Notes under the pieces: model-generated
The model's database searches: none
What the model was told of the DNA's origin: nothing
The model's input: the letters and a program-made list of their open reading frames with translations, nothing else
Assembly (NCBI RefSeq): GCF_024703995.1
Contig: NZ_JAMXQV010000002.1
Location: 620,001-684,000 of the forward strand
DNA from: Amycolatopsis iheyensis
GTDB taxonomy: Bacteria > Actinomycetota > Actinomycetes > Mycobacteriales > Pseudonocardiaceae
Direction of reading: 5' to 3'
DNA length: 64,000 nucleotides
Translations under genes and position numbers: made by a program
Shown: one piece after another, positions 56,876 to 64,000 of the stretch
Layout: every line of letters begins with the position of its first letter
Position numbering within the stretch: position 1 is the stretch's first letter

Positions 56876-57667
56876 TCACATGCCGGCGCGCTCGAAAGCC
56901 AGCGTCGGCAGGTCCACCGCGTGCGCGCCGCCGTCGGCGACCAGCACCGCGCCCGTGATGTAGGACGACTCCGCCGAGCCGAGGAACCGCACGATCGCCG
57001 CGATCTCCTCGGGCTCGGCGGGGCGGCGCAGCGGAACCTCCTCCGTCACCCGGCGATAGCCCTCGTCGTGACCACCGGTGAAGCCGGCCGCGGCCGCGAA
57101 CTCGGCCATCTCCGCGTCCGCCATCGGCGTGCGCACCCAGCCCGGGCAGACGGCGTTCGCGCGGACCCCGCGGGGCCCGAAGTCGCGGGCGATCGAGCGG
57201 GTCAGGCCGATCAGCGCGTGCTTGGCCACGGTGTACCCGGCGACGTTCGGCCCGGCGAACAGCCCGGCCAGCGACGACACGACCACGACCTGGCCGCCGG
57301 TCTCGACCAGCGACGGCAACGCGGCCCGGCAGAGCACGAAGGCACTCGAGAGGTTCGACCGCAGCGCCAGCTCCCACTCGTCGTCGCCGGTGTCGGCGAC
57401 CGAGTGGAACCCGTGGCCGCCGGCGTTGGCGACCACGACGTCCAGCCGCCCGTACCGGCCGACGATCTCGGCGACGGCGTTCTCGGCGTCTTCGCGCACA
57501 CTCGCGTCACAGACGATGGCGTGCGCGCCGGCCACCTTCTCCAGGGGTTCGCGACGCCGGCCCAGCACGACCACCTGCGCGCCTTCGCTCAGGTAGCGCC
57601 GGGCGACCGCGGCGCCGATGCCGGTGCCGCCGCCGGTGATGGCGACGACCTTCTCCGATGCTTCCAC
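56876..57667 (-). CDS. Short-chain dehydrogenase/reductase (first)
   Basis: A 263-residue SDR with TGGGTGIG at residues about 11-18, NAGGHGFHSV and the catalytic Ser plus Tyr-x3-Lys (GYTVAKHAL). Normal length and NAD(H)-type acidic residue region. GTG 57667 has AAAGGA upstream. It follows the second SDR gene by 13 bases and is probably co-transcribed leftward with it. Substrate presumably an alcohol intermediate of the island pathway (inference). Confidence 0.87.
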   Translation of the reverse strand: MEASEKVVAITGGGTGIGAAVARRYLSEGAQVVVLGRRREPLEKVAGAHAIVCDASVREDAENAVAEIVGRYGRLDVVVANAGGHGFHSVADTGDDEWELALRSNLSSAFVLCRAALPSLVETGGQVVVVSSLAGLFAGPNVAGYTVAKHALIGLTRSIARDFGPRGVRANAVCPGWVRTPMADAEMAEFAAAAGFTGGHDEGYRRVTEEVPLRRPAEPEEIAAIVRFLGSAESSYITGAVLVADGGAHAVDLPTLAFERAGM

Positions 57668-57680
57668 TGTGGATCCTTTC

Positions 57681-58379
57681 CTAGGCGGGGAACGCCGAAC
57701 GGGCCGACATGCCGAAGTCGGCGAGCAGGGCTTGGCCGTTGACCGGTCGCGAAGCCGGGGACGCGAGGTACAGCACCTGCCGGGCGACGTCCGCGGCCTG
57801 CTGCACGGGAAACGCCGGGTCGTCGAGGACGTCCCCGAGGTCGCCGCGTGCCATCGGCGTGTCGACCACCGACGGGCAGACGCAGTTGACCCGGATGCCC
57901 GGCACCTCGACGGCGAGCGCCCGGGTCATGGCGACCACGGCGCCCTTCGACGCGCAGTAGGGCACCATGCCGGGCGCGGCCGTGAACGCGGAGTCACTGC
58001 CGAGCAGGACGACCGCGCCACCGTCTCCAAGGTGCGGCAGTGCGTGCTTGACCAGCAGGAACTGGCCGGTGACGTTGACCGCCAGCACGGCGGCCACCTC
58101 GGCGGCGGTCGTCTCGGCGACGGGCTTGCCGACCGGCCCGGAGATCCCGGCGCAGGCGACGACGACGTCGAGCCCGCCGAGCCGCCCGGCGACGGTGGCG
58201 ACAGCGGACGCCAGCGCGGCGTCGTCGGTGACGTCCGCGACCTCCACCCCGTCGCCGGGTGTCCGGTCGATCACCCCGACCCGCGCGCCCTCCTCGCGGA
58301 ACGCCCGCACGCACGCCAGCCCGATCCCGGACGCCCCGCCGGTCACCAGCACCGCCTTCCCGGCCAGTTCGGTTCGCAT
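57681..58379 (-). CDS. Short-chain dehydrogenase/reductase (second)
   Basis: A 232-residue SDR with TGGASGIG near residues 13-20, CAGISGPVG and active-site PYCASKGAV (Tyr-x3-Lys). I start at ATG 58379 with GAGGATGG upstream. First gene of the leftward SDR pair and divergent from the second MoaF gene across 112 bases. Sequence divergence from the other SDR implies separate substrates or steps. Confidence 0.87.
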   Translation of the reverse strand: MRTELAGKAVLVTGGASGIGLACVRAFREEGARVGVIDRTPGDGVEVADVTDDAALASAVATVAGRLGGLDVVVACAGISGPVGKPVAETTAAEVAAVLAVNVTGQFLLVKHALPHLGDGGAVVLLGSDSAFTAAPGMVPYCASKGAVVAMTRALAVEVPGIRVNCVCPSVVDTPMARGDLGDVLDDPAFPVQQAADVARQVLYLASPASRPVNGQALLADFGMSARSAFPA

Positions 58380-58491
58380 GCGCCCATCCTCACCGCGAGC
58401 GCGGCCGGGTGGTTGGCGCCGAGCGCAGCCTTGTTGTCCACCCCCGCACGGGCGATTCCCCGCGGCCCGGCCGCACCCGAGACTGACCGGG

Positions 58492-59247
58492 GTGAGCACT
58501 CTCTCCGACACCTCGACCTGGCTCCCCCTCGACGGCCTCGCCCCCGGCTTCGACGCGAACAAGGCACCGGTGGTCGACGATCTGCGCGAGCGCGAGTTCG
58601 TCCTGCGCGACGACGACGGCGTCGTCGTCTTCACCTTCGCCGGGGACGGCGAAACGTTCCTCGTCGACGACGGCCTGTACTACGTCCAGCTGCCTCCGTC
58701 GGACCGGGAGACGACGTCGCTCTTCCTGGACCTGCGAGACGGGCGGGCGCTCGTCGTCATCACGACGATCGGCGAGGCCGGCACCCCGCGGGTCACCCAG
58801 CGGTTCCGCCCGGCGACGATCGACGGCATCGAGGTGCGCGGCGAGCCGATGGCGCCGAGCACCGCGTTGATCGGCCGGCGCGTGCTGTGGGTGTACAGCC
58901 GCGAGCACGCCTACGAACACGTCTACCTCAGCCCGCACTGGTACACCTGGCAGTGCCTGGCCGGCCCCGAGCGCGGGCTTGCCGACACCGACGAGAACAC
59001 CGTCTACCAGGTTCGGCCCGGCATCCACGTGTTCACCTGGCGGGAGAAGGTCATCCCGTGCGCGTCGGTGACCATCGCCGACCACCGGAACGCGCGCGAC
59101 CTGCGGTCGCACGGCGTCCTCTTCGGACTCGACGCCACCGGGTCGCACCCGACGCAGTTCACCTTCGGCGCCTTCGGGCGGCTCCTGAGCACCACGGTCC
59201 ACCCGCCCGAGTTCGACCCGGCCGCTTCCGCACCAGTGGAGTCCTGA
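58492..59247 (+). CDS. MoaF-family protein (second copy)
   Basis: A 251-residue relative of the protein at 51298. Shared core: LIGRRVLWVYSREHAYEHVY here against LIGKRNVYRYSPDHLYEHVY there, followed by a Tyr and WQCL-Gly in both; overall similarity is otherwise low. GTG 58492 is the likely start. It precedes the amidohydrolase by three bases, so the two are co-transcribed. Function unknown; having two diverged copies in one island suggests distinct ligands or a heteromer. Confidence 0.8.
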   Translation: MSTLSDTSTWLPLDGLAPGFDANKAPVVDDLREREFVLRDDDGVVVFTFAGDGETFLVDDGLYYVQLPPSDRETTSLFLDLRDGRALVVITTIGEAGTPRVTQRFRPATIDGIEVRGEPMAPSTALIGRRVLWVYSREHAYEHVYLSPHWYTWQCLAGPERGLADTDENTVYQVRPGIHVFTWREKVIPCASVTIADHRNARDLRSHGVLFGLDATGSHPTQFTFGAFGRLLSTTVHPPEFDPAASAPVES

Positions 59248-59250
59248 ACC

Positions 59251-60855
59251 GTGGCCGCCGACCTGATCGTCACCAACGCCGTCGTGTACACAGTGGACGC
59301 CACCCGGCCGTGGGCGTCCGCCATCTCCGTCGCCGACGGGAAGATCGTCGCGCTCGAGGACGTCGGCCGCGGACCGAACACCGAGGTCGTGGACCTCGGC
59401 GGCGCGTTCGTCATGCCGGGCCTGGTGGACGTGCACAACCACCACGCCATGGCCGGGCGCGCAGAGCTGTTCGAACTCTCCTTCGGCGCCGAGGCCGGCC
59501 TCGATGACATCCTCGACGCGGTCCGCGCGCGGGCGGCCACGCTGGGCCCCGACGAGTGGGTGACCGGCGGCGCCTGGGCCTCCACCCTGGTCTCGACGCT
59601 GTCGACGGCGGCGGCCCGGCGCGCGCTGGACTCCGCGGCGGGCGGCCGCCCGGTGTCGCTGACCGACGACAGCCGCCACAACCGCTGGGTGAGCAGCCGC
59701 GCCCTCGAGCTGGCGGGCATCACGGCGGCCACCCCGGACCCGCCCGGCGGCGTCATCGTCCGCGACGGCGACGAGCCGAGCGGCCTGCTCCTGGAGGCGG
59801 CGGGAGTGCTCGTCGTGACGGGTGAGCTGACCGCCGACCAGCACCGGAGCGCGTCCCGGCGAGCGATCGAGATCCTGCACGGGTACGGCGTCACGGCGTT
59901 CCAGGACGCGGGCGTCTCGACCGACATCCTCGGCGCGCTCCACTCCCTCGACACGGCCGGCGAACTGGACGCGTGGGTGGTGACGTCACTGCTGGTCAAC
60001 GACCCGATCTTCGGCTTCGACCCGGTCGGCGCGCCGCTGCTGGAGCTGGCCGGCCGCTACCGCACGGAGCACCACCGCCCGGACTTCGTGAAGATCTTCC
60101 TCGACGGCGTCCCGCCGACGCGCACAGCGGCGTTCCTGGAGCCGTACCTCCCGGACGACGTCCACGGCCCTTGCTTCCACGGCACGACGACGATGCCTCC
60201 CGCCGAGCTCACGAACTGGCTGCGTCGGGCGGCTTCGGCGGGCCTGTCGGCGAAGGTCCATTGCACGGGGGACGCGTCGGTGCGGCAGTTCCTCGACGCC
60301 GTGGCCGAGCTGCGCGCGGACGGTTACACCGACACGCGGTTCCAGGTCGCGCACGGGCAGTTCGTTCATCCCGACGATCTTCCTCGGTTCGCCTCGCTCG
60401 GGGTTGCTGCTGATATCTCGCCGTTCCTTTGGGTTCCTGGGGTCATTCCCTCGGCCATCTCTTCCGTGCTTCCCGCTTCGCGTGCCTCCCGGATGCAGCC
60501 CAATCGTTCGTTGCTGGACTCCGGTGCTTTGGTCGCCGGGGGGTCTGACTGGCCCGTCAGTCCTTCTCCCGATGTCTGGGAGGGGATTGCCGGGCTTGTC
60601 TCTCGTCGGGATCCGCAGGGGGTTTTCGAGGGGGCGCTTTGGGCGGAGCAGGCTATTTCGCTTGCTGAGGCCATTGAGGTCTTCACTCTTGGTGGGGCTC
60701 GGGCTTGTGGGCTTGATGATGTTGCCGGGGCTTTGGCTCCTGGGCTCTCTGCTGACTTTGTTGTTCTTGATCGGGATCCTTTTCGTTCTTCCTCTGTTGT
60801 TGGTACTTCGGTTGTTGAGACTTGGTTTGGGGGGCGGCGGGTTTATTCTCGTTAG
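59251..60855 (+). CDS. Amidohydrolase-family metal-dependent hydrolase (YtcJ-like)
   Basis: A 534-residue member of the amidohydrolase_3/YtcJ group. The metal-binding motifs are DVHNHH near residue 60, the strand ending VKIFLDG (candidate carboxylated-Lys region), VHCTGDASVRQ, QVAHGQF and GGSDWPV. It should hydrolyse an amide, lactam or formyl-type bond of a small substrate. GTG 59251 has GGAG upstream. From about 60364 to the stop, synonymous third positions switch from G/C to T/G without disturbing the motif sequence, which is unlike any other gene in the window. Confidence 0.84.
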   Translation: MAADLIVTNAVVYTVDATRPWASAISVADGKIVALEDVGRGPNTEVVDLGGAFVMPGLVDVHNHHAMAGRAELFELSFGAEAGLDDILDAVRARAATLGPDEWVTGGAWASTLVSTLSTAAARRALDSAAGGRPVSLTDDSRHNRWVSSRALELAGITAATPDPPGGVIVRDGDEPSGLLLEAAGVLVVTGELTADQHRSASRRAIEILHGYGVTAFQDAGVSTDILGALHSLDTAGELDAWVVTSLLVNDPIFGFDPVGAPLLELAGRYRTEHHRPDFVKIFLDGVPPTRTAAFLEPYLPDDVHGPCFHGTTTMPPAELTNWLRRAASAGLSAKVHCTGDASVRQFLDAVAELRADGYTDTRFQVAHGQFVHPDDLPRFASLGVAADISPFLWVPGVIPSAISSVLPASRASRMQPNRSLLDSGALVAGGSDWPVSPSPDVWEGIAGLVSRRDPQGVFEGALWAEQAISLAEAIEVFTLGGARACGLDDVAGALAPGLSADFVVLDRDPFRSSSVVGTSVVETWFGGRRVYSR

Positions 60856-60888
60856 GTTTCCCGGCTTTACTGATACGGCTTCGCCGTG

Positions 60889-60951
60889 GCGTGAGAAATC
60901 GGCGCCCTGTGGTCTCTTGCTGCTGTGGCTGGTAGCGCCGATTCCCCACGC
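60889..60951. repeat. Imperfect inverted repeat / hairpin after the amidohydrolase gene
   Basis: GCGTGAGAAATCGGCGC (60889-60905) pairs with 60935-60951 over 17 positions with three mismatches; nine inner bases (AATCGGCGC) pair perfectly across a 29-base loop. It lies 34 bases after the stop codon and may terminate the island transcript. Confidence 0.5.
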
Positions 60952-61032
60952 AACGAATCTCTCCCTCGCTTTGCTGCTGTGGCCGGTGTTCTGTGGTCCG
61001 GACGGTTCGTTAACCTGCCACCTGATCGTGTG

Positions 61033-61048
61033 ATGAACTGGTGTTCGA
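61033..61048. promoter_or_regulatory. LexA/SOS-box-like site
   Basis: ATGAAC-TGGT-GTTCGA matches 10 of 12 specified bases of the actinobacterial/mycobacterial SOS box (TCGAAC-N4-GTTCGA), 20 bases upstream of the DUF222/HNH gene start. Mycobacterial 13E12 genes are known to include LexA targets, so damage induction is likely. Confidence 0.55.
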
Positions 61049-61067
61049 ACCCCGGTAATCTTGGGGT

Positions 61068-62288
61068 GTGGACAGAAACTTCGCCTGGCAAGCCGATGCG
61101 GTCGCCCTCGCCGACCGGATCAGCACCCTGCTGGGCGTCGTGCGGACCGCCGAAGCCGAACTCGGGTCGCTGCTCGTGGAAATCGAAACCCGCGGCGTCC
61201 TGGAACTCTTCGGCTACCGCTCCGTTCCCCACCTGCTCGCACAACTGGCCGACATCCCCAAATCAGCTGCCGAAAAGTTCCTCAAGCGGGCCCGGACCAT
61301 CAACTCCTCCCGCGCTCTGGACGGCACCCCGATCCCCGCGGTCGCTCCCGCCACCGGCGCTGTTGCCGCGTCTGGCTCGCTGAGCAACCCGATGATCGAC
61401 ACGATCGTCGAGACACTGACCCAGATCCCGCCCGAGCATCGCGAGGAAGCCGAGCAGAGCCTGCTCAGCTTCGCCGAAGACTCCGGGCACAAACAGGTCG
61501 CCGCCCTGGGCGCGCGGATCATGGCCCACCTCGACCCCGACGGCACCGCACCCGAGGAGACCGAACCCGCCACCCCCCACCGCGAACTCTCCCTCCGCCG
61601 CAAGAAGACCGGCATCTGGGAACTCACCGGTCACCTCGACGACGAAACCGGCACCCGGGCCAGCGCCCTGCTCGACTCGCTGGCCCAGCGGCGCGGCTCG
61701 GAGGACCACCGGTCCCCGGCCGAGCGTTACGGCGACGCGTTCTCCGACGCCATCGACCTCGCGTTGAACACCCCCGACCTGCCCACCCAAGCCGGCGAAC
61801 GAGCCCACCTCATGGTCACCATCCCCCTGCAGAACCTGACCTCCGGCCTCGGCACCGCCCTGCTCGGCGACACCGGCACCCTGAGCGCAGCCGAAGCCCG
61901 CATCCACGCCTGCGACTGCAAACTCATCCCCGCAGTCCTCGACAGCGCCAGCGCCCCACTGGACCTAGGCCGCGCCCGTCGCCTGATCCCCACCAGCATC
62001 CGCAACGCCCTCTACCTGCGCGACCGCGGCTGCGCCTTCCCGGGCTGTCATCGTCCACCGCGGCATTGCCAGGGTCATCACATCCGGCACTGGGCCGACG
62101 GCGGCCCGACGGACTTGATGAACTTGGCGTTGATGTGCGCCCACCACCACCGGTTGCTGCACCGCTCCGGCTGGGAGGTCCGCATCGCGGCTGACGGGCT
62201 CCCGGAGTTCTTACCGCCGGTGTGGTTGGACAAGCGCCGACAACCCCGGCGCAACAACCTCCACCAACCGATACCCACCGCAGCCTGA
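61068..62288 (+). CDS. DUF222 / HNH endonuclease domain protein (13E12 repeat family)
   Basis: A 406-residue protein with an N-terminal DUF222 domain (about 1-280; GYRSVPHLLAQLADIPKSAA) and a C-terminal HNH motif: FPGCHRPPRHCQGHHIRHW followed by NLALMCAHHHRLLH. GTG 61068 is preceded by GGGGT. These multi-copy actinobacterial genes behave like mobile or SOS-associated nucleases of unknown target. Third positions are rich in C and A and poor in G, opposite to the T/G bias in the tail of the preceding gene. Confidence 0.86.
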   Translation: MDRNFAWQADAVALADRISTLLGVVRTAEAELGSLLVEIETRGVLELFGYRSVPHLLAQLADIPKSAAEKFLKRARTINSSRALDGTPIPAVAPATGAVAASGSLSNPMIDTIVETLTQIPPEHREEAEQSLLSFAEDSGHKQVAALGARIMAHLDPDGTAPEETEPATPHRELSLRRKKTGIWELTGHLDDETGTRASALLDSLAQRRGSEDHRSPAERYGDAFSDAIDLALNTPDLPTQAGERAHLMVTIPLQNLTSGLGTALLGDTGTLSAAEARIHACDCKLIPAVLDSASAPLDLGRARRLIPTSIRNALYLRDRGCAFPGCHRPPRHCQGHHIRHWADGGPTDLMNLALMCAHHHRLLHRSGWEVRIAADGLPEFLPPVWLDKRRQPRRNNLHQPIPTAA

Positions 62289-62306
62289 GACAACCGAACA
62301 CGGGAC

Positions 62307-62334
62307 AGGCCCGCAGCCAACCGGCTACGGGCCT
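62307..62334 (+). terminator. Terminator-like hairpin after the DUF222/HNH gene
   Basis: AGGCCCGCAGCC (62307-62318) pairs with 62323-62334 with a single C-A mismatch and a 4-base loop. It starts 19 bases after the stop codon and separates the nuclease gene from the TetR promoter. Confidence 0.7.
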
Positions 62335-62356
62335 ACACCCACGCACTCACCGGCAT

Positions 62357-62379
62357 TTTCTCCTACACTGGTAGAGAAA
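62357..62379. promoter_or_regulatory. TetR-type operator candidate overlapping the promoter
   Basis: TTTCTC and GAGAAA are perfect inverted 6-base arms around an 11-base centre that includes CTAC and GTA half-sites and a TACACT hexamer usable as a -10 element. It ends 12 bases before the TetR start, so autorepression is likely. Confidence 0.6.
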
Positions 62380-62391
62380 CGGAGGTGTGCG

Positions 62392-62982
62392 GTGCCCAAG
62401 ATCATCGACCACGACCAGCGGCGCAGTGACATCGTTGACGTCACCTGGGAGCTGATCGTGCGGGGTGGGATCGAAGCCGCCACCATGCGGGAGATCGCCG
62501 CCGCTGCCGGGTTTGCCAATGGGGCTCTCAAGCTGTACTTCCCCAGCAAGGAAGACATCATTGCGGCCACCTACGAGCGAGCCCTCGACCTGATGCGCCA
62601 GTACGTCGACCTCGAAGGGCGGCGGGGGCTCGCCGCCCTTCGGGAGATCTGCGTTTCCTCCATGCCGCTCGACGAGGCGCGCATCATCGCCGGGCGGGTT
62701 CTGCTGATCTTCTGGCAGATGTCGCTCGGGAACCGGCGGATGCACGACAAGTACCTCGAGCACGTGCGCGAGTGGCGCGGCCTGCTGCACCGCTTCCTCA
62801 CTGAGGCCCGCGAAGACGGCGACGTCGTCACCGCGACTCCCGACGAGCAGATCGTCGACGAGATCGTCCTGCTCAACGCCGGGGCCAACGTCATGAGCCT
62901 GGTGGCGGGTGAGTTCTCCACCGTCGAGCTCCAGCACCGGCACCTGGACTCGCTGCTGGAGCGGCTCACCCACCCAGGATGA
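62392..62982 (+). CDS. TetR-family transcriptional regulator
   Basis: A 196-residue regulator. The N-terminal helix-turn-helix is GIEAATMREIAAAAGFANGALKLYFPSKEDII; the rest is an all-helical ligand/dimer domain related to BetI/TetR_C_6-type proteins (IFWQMSLGNRRMHDKYLEH). GTG 62392 has GGAGGT eight bases upstream and a palindromic site before that. It converges with the GMC oxidoreductase with a 17-base overlap; the oxidoreductase may be one of its targets. Confidence 0.86.
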   Translation: MPKIIDHDQRRSDIVDVTWELIVRGGIEAATMREIAAAAGFANGALKLYFPSKEDIIAATYERALDLMRQYVDLEGRRGLAALREICVSSMPLDEARIIAGRVLLIFWQMSLGNRRMHDKYLEHVREWRGLLHRFLTEAREDGDVVTATPDEQIVDEIVLLNAGANVMSLVAGEFSTVELQHRHLDSLLERLTHPG

Positions 62983-64000
62983 ACTTCGCCGCCTGCTCCC
63001 CCACCAGCACCGCCGGCGCGTTGGTGTTGCCCGTCGTCACCCGGGGCAGCACCGACGCGTCGGCGACGACCAGCCCGTCGAGCCCGTGCACCGACAGCTC
63101 CGGGTCGACCACCGACGCGCCGTCCGTGCCCATCCGGCAGGTGCCGACCTGGTGGTGGTAGGTGATCGCCGTGCGCCGCACGTACTCCCGGACGTCGTCC
63201 TCCGGTGCCGGGTACAGCTGCCGGGCACCCCACTCCGCCAGCGCCGGGGCCGCGCCGACCGCGCGGCATTGCTCCACCGACGCCACCAGGCTTTCGAAGT
63301 CCGCGGGGGCCGACAACGCGGCGAGATCGATCAGCGGCGAGCCGTCCGGCGCGAGCCGGAGGCTTCCGCGGCTCTCCGGTGTCACCATGCCCGCCATCAG
63401 GGAGAACCCCGTCGGTGGCCCGGACATCCACGGCTCGTACATCGGCACGGAAAAGCAGATCGGCTGGGTGTCCGGCACCGCGAGACCCGGGCGGCTGCGC
63501 CAGAACCAGTGCACCTGCGTCACCGGCCGGCCCGGCCACGGTGTGACGTCGCGGTCGGTCGCGAAGACCACCGGCGAGAGCAGGTGATCGTGGAGGTTGC
63601 GGCCGACGCCGGGCAGGTCCGCGACGACGTCGAGGCCGAGCGCGGCCAGCTCGTCCGCCGGGCCGACGCCGCTGCGCAACAGGATCGACGGCGAGCCCAG
63701 CGCACCCGCCGCGAGCACCACGAGGTCCGCCCGCAGCTCCCGCTCCGAGCCGTCGATCGAAGCGACGACTCCGGTGACCCGCGAACCCGAGAACCGCAGC
63801 CGGTGCACCTCCGCTCCCGTGTGGACGGTCAGCCGGGCCGCCACCGGCGCTCCGTAGGCGTGCCAGGTGTTGTGGCGCTTGCCGTCCCGCAGAGTGATCT
63901 GCTCGACCGACACCCCGTCCAGCGTGCCGCTGTTGCAGTCGGGGTTCACCGGCAGGCCGACCGACACGCAGGCGTCCACTATGGACTGCTGGATCGGGTG
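62966..64000 (-). CDS. GMC-family FAD oxidoreductase, choline-dehydrogenase-like (partial, N-terminus off the right edge)
   Basis: The last 344 codons of a glucose-methanol-choline oxidoreductase are visible. The family order is clear: HPIQQSIVDACVSVGLPVN at the edge, LVVLAAGALGSPSILLRSGVG, GVGRNLHDHLLSP, the substrate domain, and the catalytic C-terminus HHQVGTCRMGTDG with TGNTNAPAVLVGEQ, holding the conserved His and Asn. It oxidises an alcohol to an aldehyde using FAD. The start and FAD-binding N-terminus lie beyond the window. Confidence 0.87.
   Translation of the reverse strand, partial: HPIQQSIVDACVSVGLPVNPDCNSGTLDGVSVEQITLRDGKRHNTWHAYGAPVAARLTVHTGAEVHRLRFSGSRVTGVVASIDGSERELRADLVVLAAGALGSPSILLRSGVGPADELAALGLDVVADLPGVGRNLHDHLLSPVVFATDRDVTPWPGRPVTQVHWFWRSRPGLAVPDTQPICFSVPMYEPWMSGPPTGFSLMAGMVTPESRGSLRLAPDGSPLIDLAALSAPADFESLVASVEQCRAVGAAPALAEWGARQLYPAPEDDVREYVRRTAITYHHQVGTCRMGTDGASVVDPELSVHGLDGLVVADASVLPRVTTGNTNAPAVLVGEQAAKFILGG

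Larger units (their letters stand above)
60856..61067. other. Intergenic segment with hairpin and SOS-box-like site
   Basis: No gene. It holds an imperfect inverted repeat (60889-60951), short direct repeats around TTGCTGCTGTGGC (60918 and 60971), and the LexA-type site at 61033-61048. Confidence 0.55.

Noticed and set aside
51298-59247. Molybdenum cofactor biosynthesis locus suggested by the MoaF names
   Set aside because: No moaA-E, moeA or mog-like gene is present; the surrounding genes are transport and catabolism.
60404-61033. A 209-codon Leu/Gly-rich open frame over the end of the amidohydrolase gene
   Set aside because: It is the +1 frame of the T-rich tail, which reads as artificial hydrophobic sequence; it has no start context and runs through the spacer.
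61041-61055. GTTCGAACCCCGG, resembling a tRNA T-arm
   Set aside because: No matching acceptor, D or anticodon arms are present upstream; the string is better explained by the SOS-box-like site.

Overview
The window is very GC-rich actinobacterial chromosome. GTG starts are frequent, genes are packed with 4-base overlaps, and it carries a SARP regulator, a DUF222/HNH (13E12-type) gene, an NDMA-dependent alcohol dehydrogenase and Fis-type regulators without a sigma-54 partner. Gene content and codon use suggest Pseudonocardiales, most likely Amycolatopsis or a close relative (inference). I saw no rRNA, tRNA, CRISPR array, prophage or insertion sequence.

Layout. 1-10255 is an L-rhamnose uptake and catabolism operon read leftward (RhaT-P-Q-S transporter, mutarotase, isomerase, bifunctional aldolase/dehydrogenase, and a second sugar isomerase cut by the left edge), with a divergent LacI regulator and LacI-like operator sequences between them. 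10334-12685 is a Tat-exported GH2 glycosidase. 12688-18124 has a DUF488 protein, an unknown protein, a large SARP-NB-ARC-TPR regulator and a secreted PLD-like protein. 18253-26811 holds mixed genes: acyl-CoA synthetase, small membrane protein, secreted M1 peptidase, GNAT, MmcQ/YjbR, sugar-kinase-like, methyltransferase, secreted HNH nuclease and a membrane protein. 26961-34815 holds a DUF1989 protein, a Fis/AcoR-like regulator with an NDMA-dependent alcohol dehydrogenase, a PoxB-like enzyme with a divergent LysR regulator, and a ChaA-type antiporter.

35301-42237 is a signalling pair: a giant soluble hybrid histidine kinase with seven 92-residue HAMP tandem repeats, followed by an ANTAR-GAF-PAS-PP2C phosphatase. 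42580-44700 is a ferredoxin-reductase-like flavoprotein and a CorA transporter. 44763-47643 is a tight three-gene operon (acyl-CoA-dehydrogenase-like, PIG-L deacetylase/methyltransferase fusion, GT2 glycosyltransferase) of unknown product. 47969-50176 is an XRE-NB-ARC-TPR regulator.

50302-60855 is the most interesting region: an apparent catabolic island with an AraC regulator, two divergent MoaF-family proteins, a SnoaL-like protein, a complete Liv-type ABC importer (one permease fused to its ATPase), two SDR dehydrogenases and a YtcJ-type amidohydrolase. The layout predicts import, dehydrogenation and hydrolysis of an unknown small molecule, with the MoaF proteins as unknown binding or catalytic partners. 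The last ~490 bases of the amidohydrolase switch abruptly to T-ending codons. 61068-62288 is a DUF222/HNH gene behind an SOS-box-like site. 62392-64000 is a TetR regulator with a palindromic site and a GMC oxidoreductase cut by the right edge.
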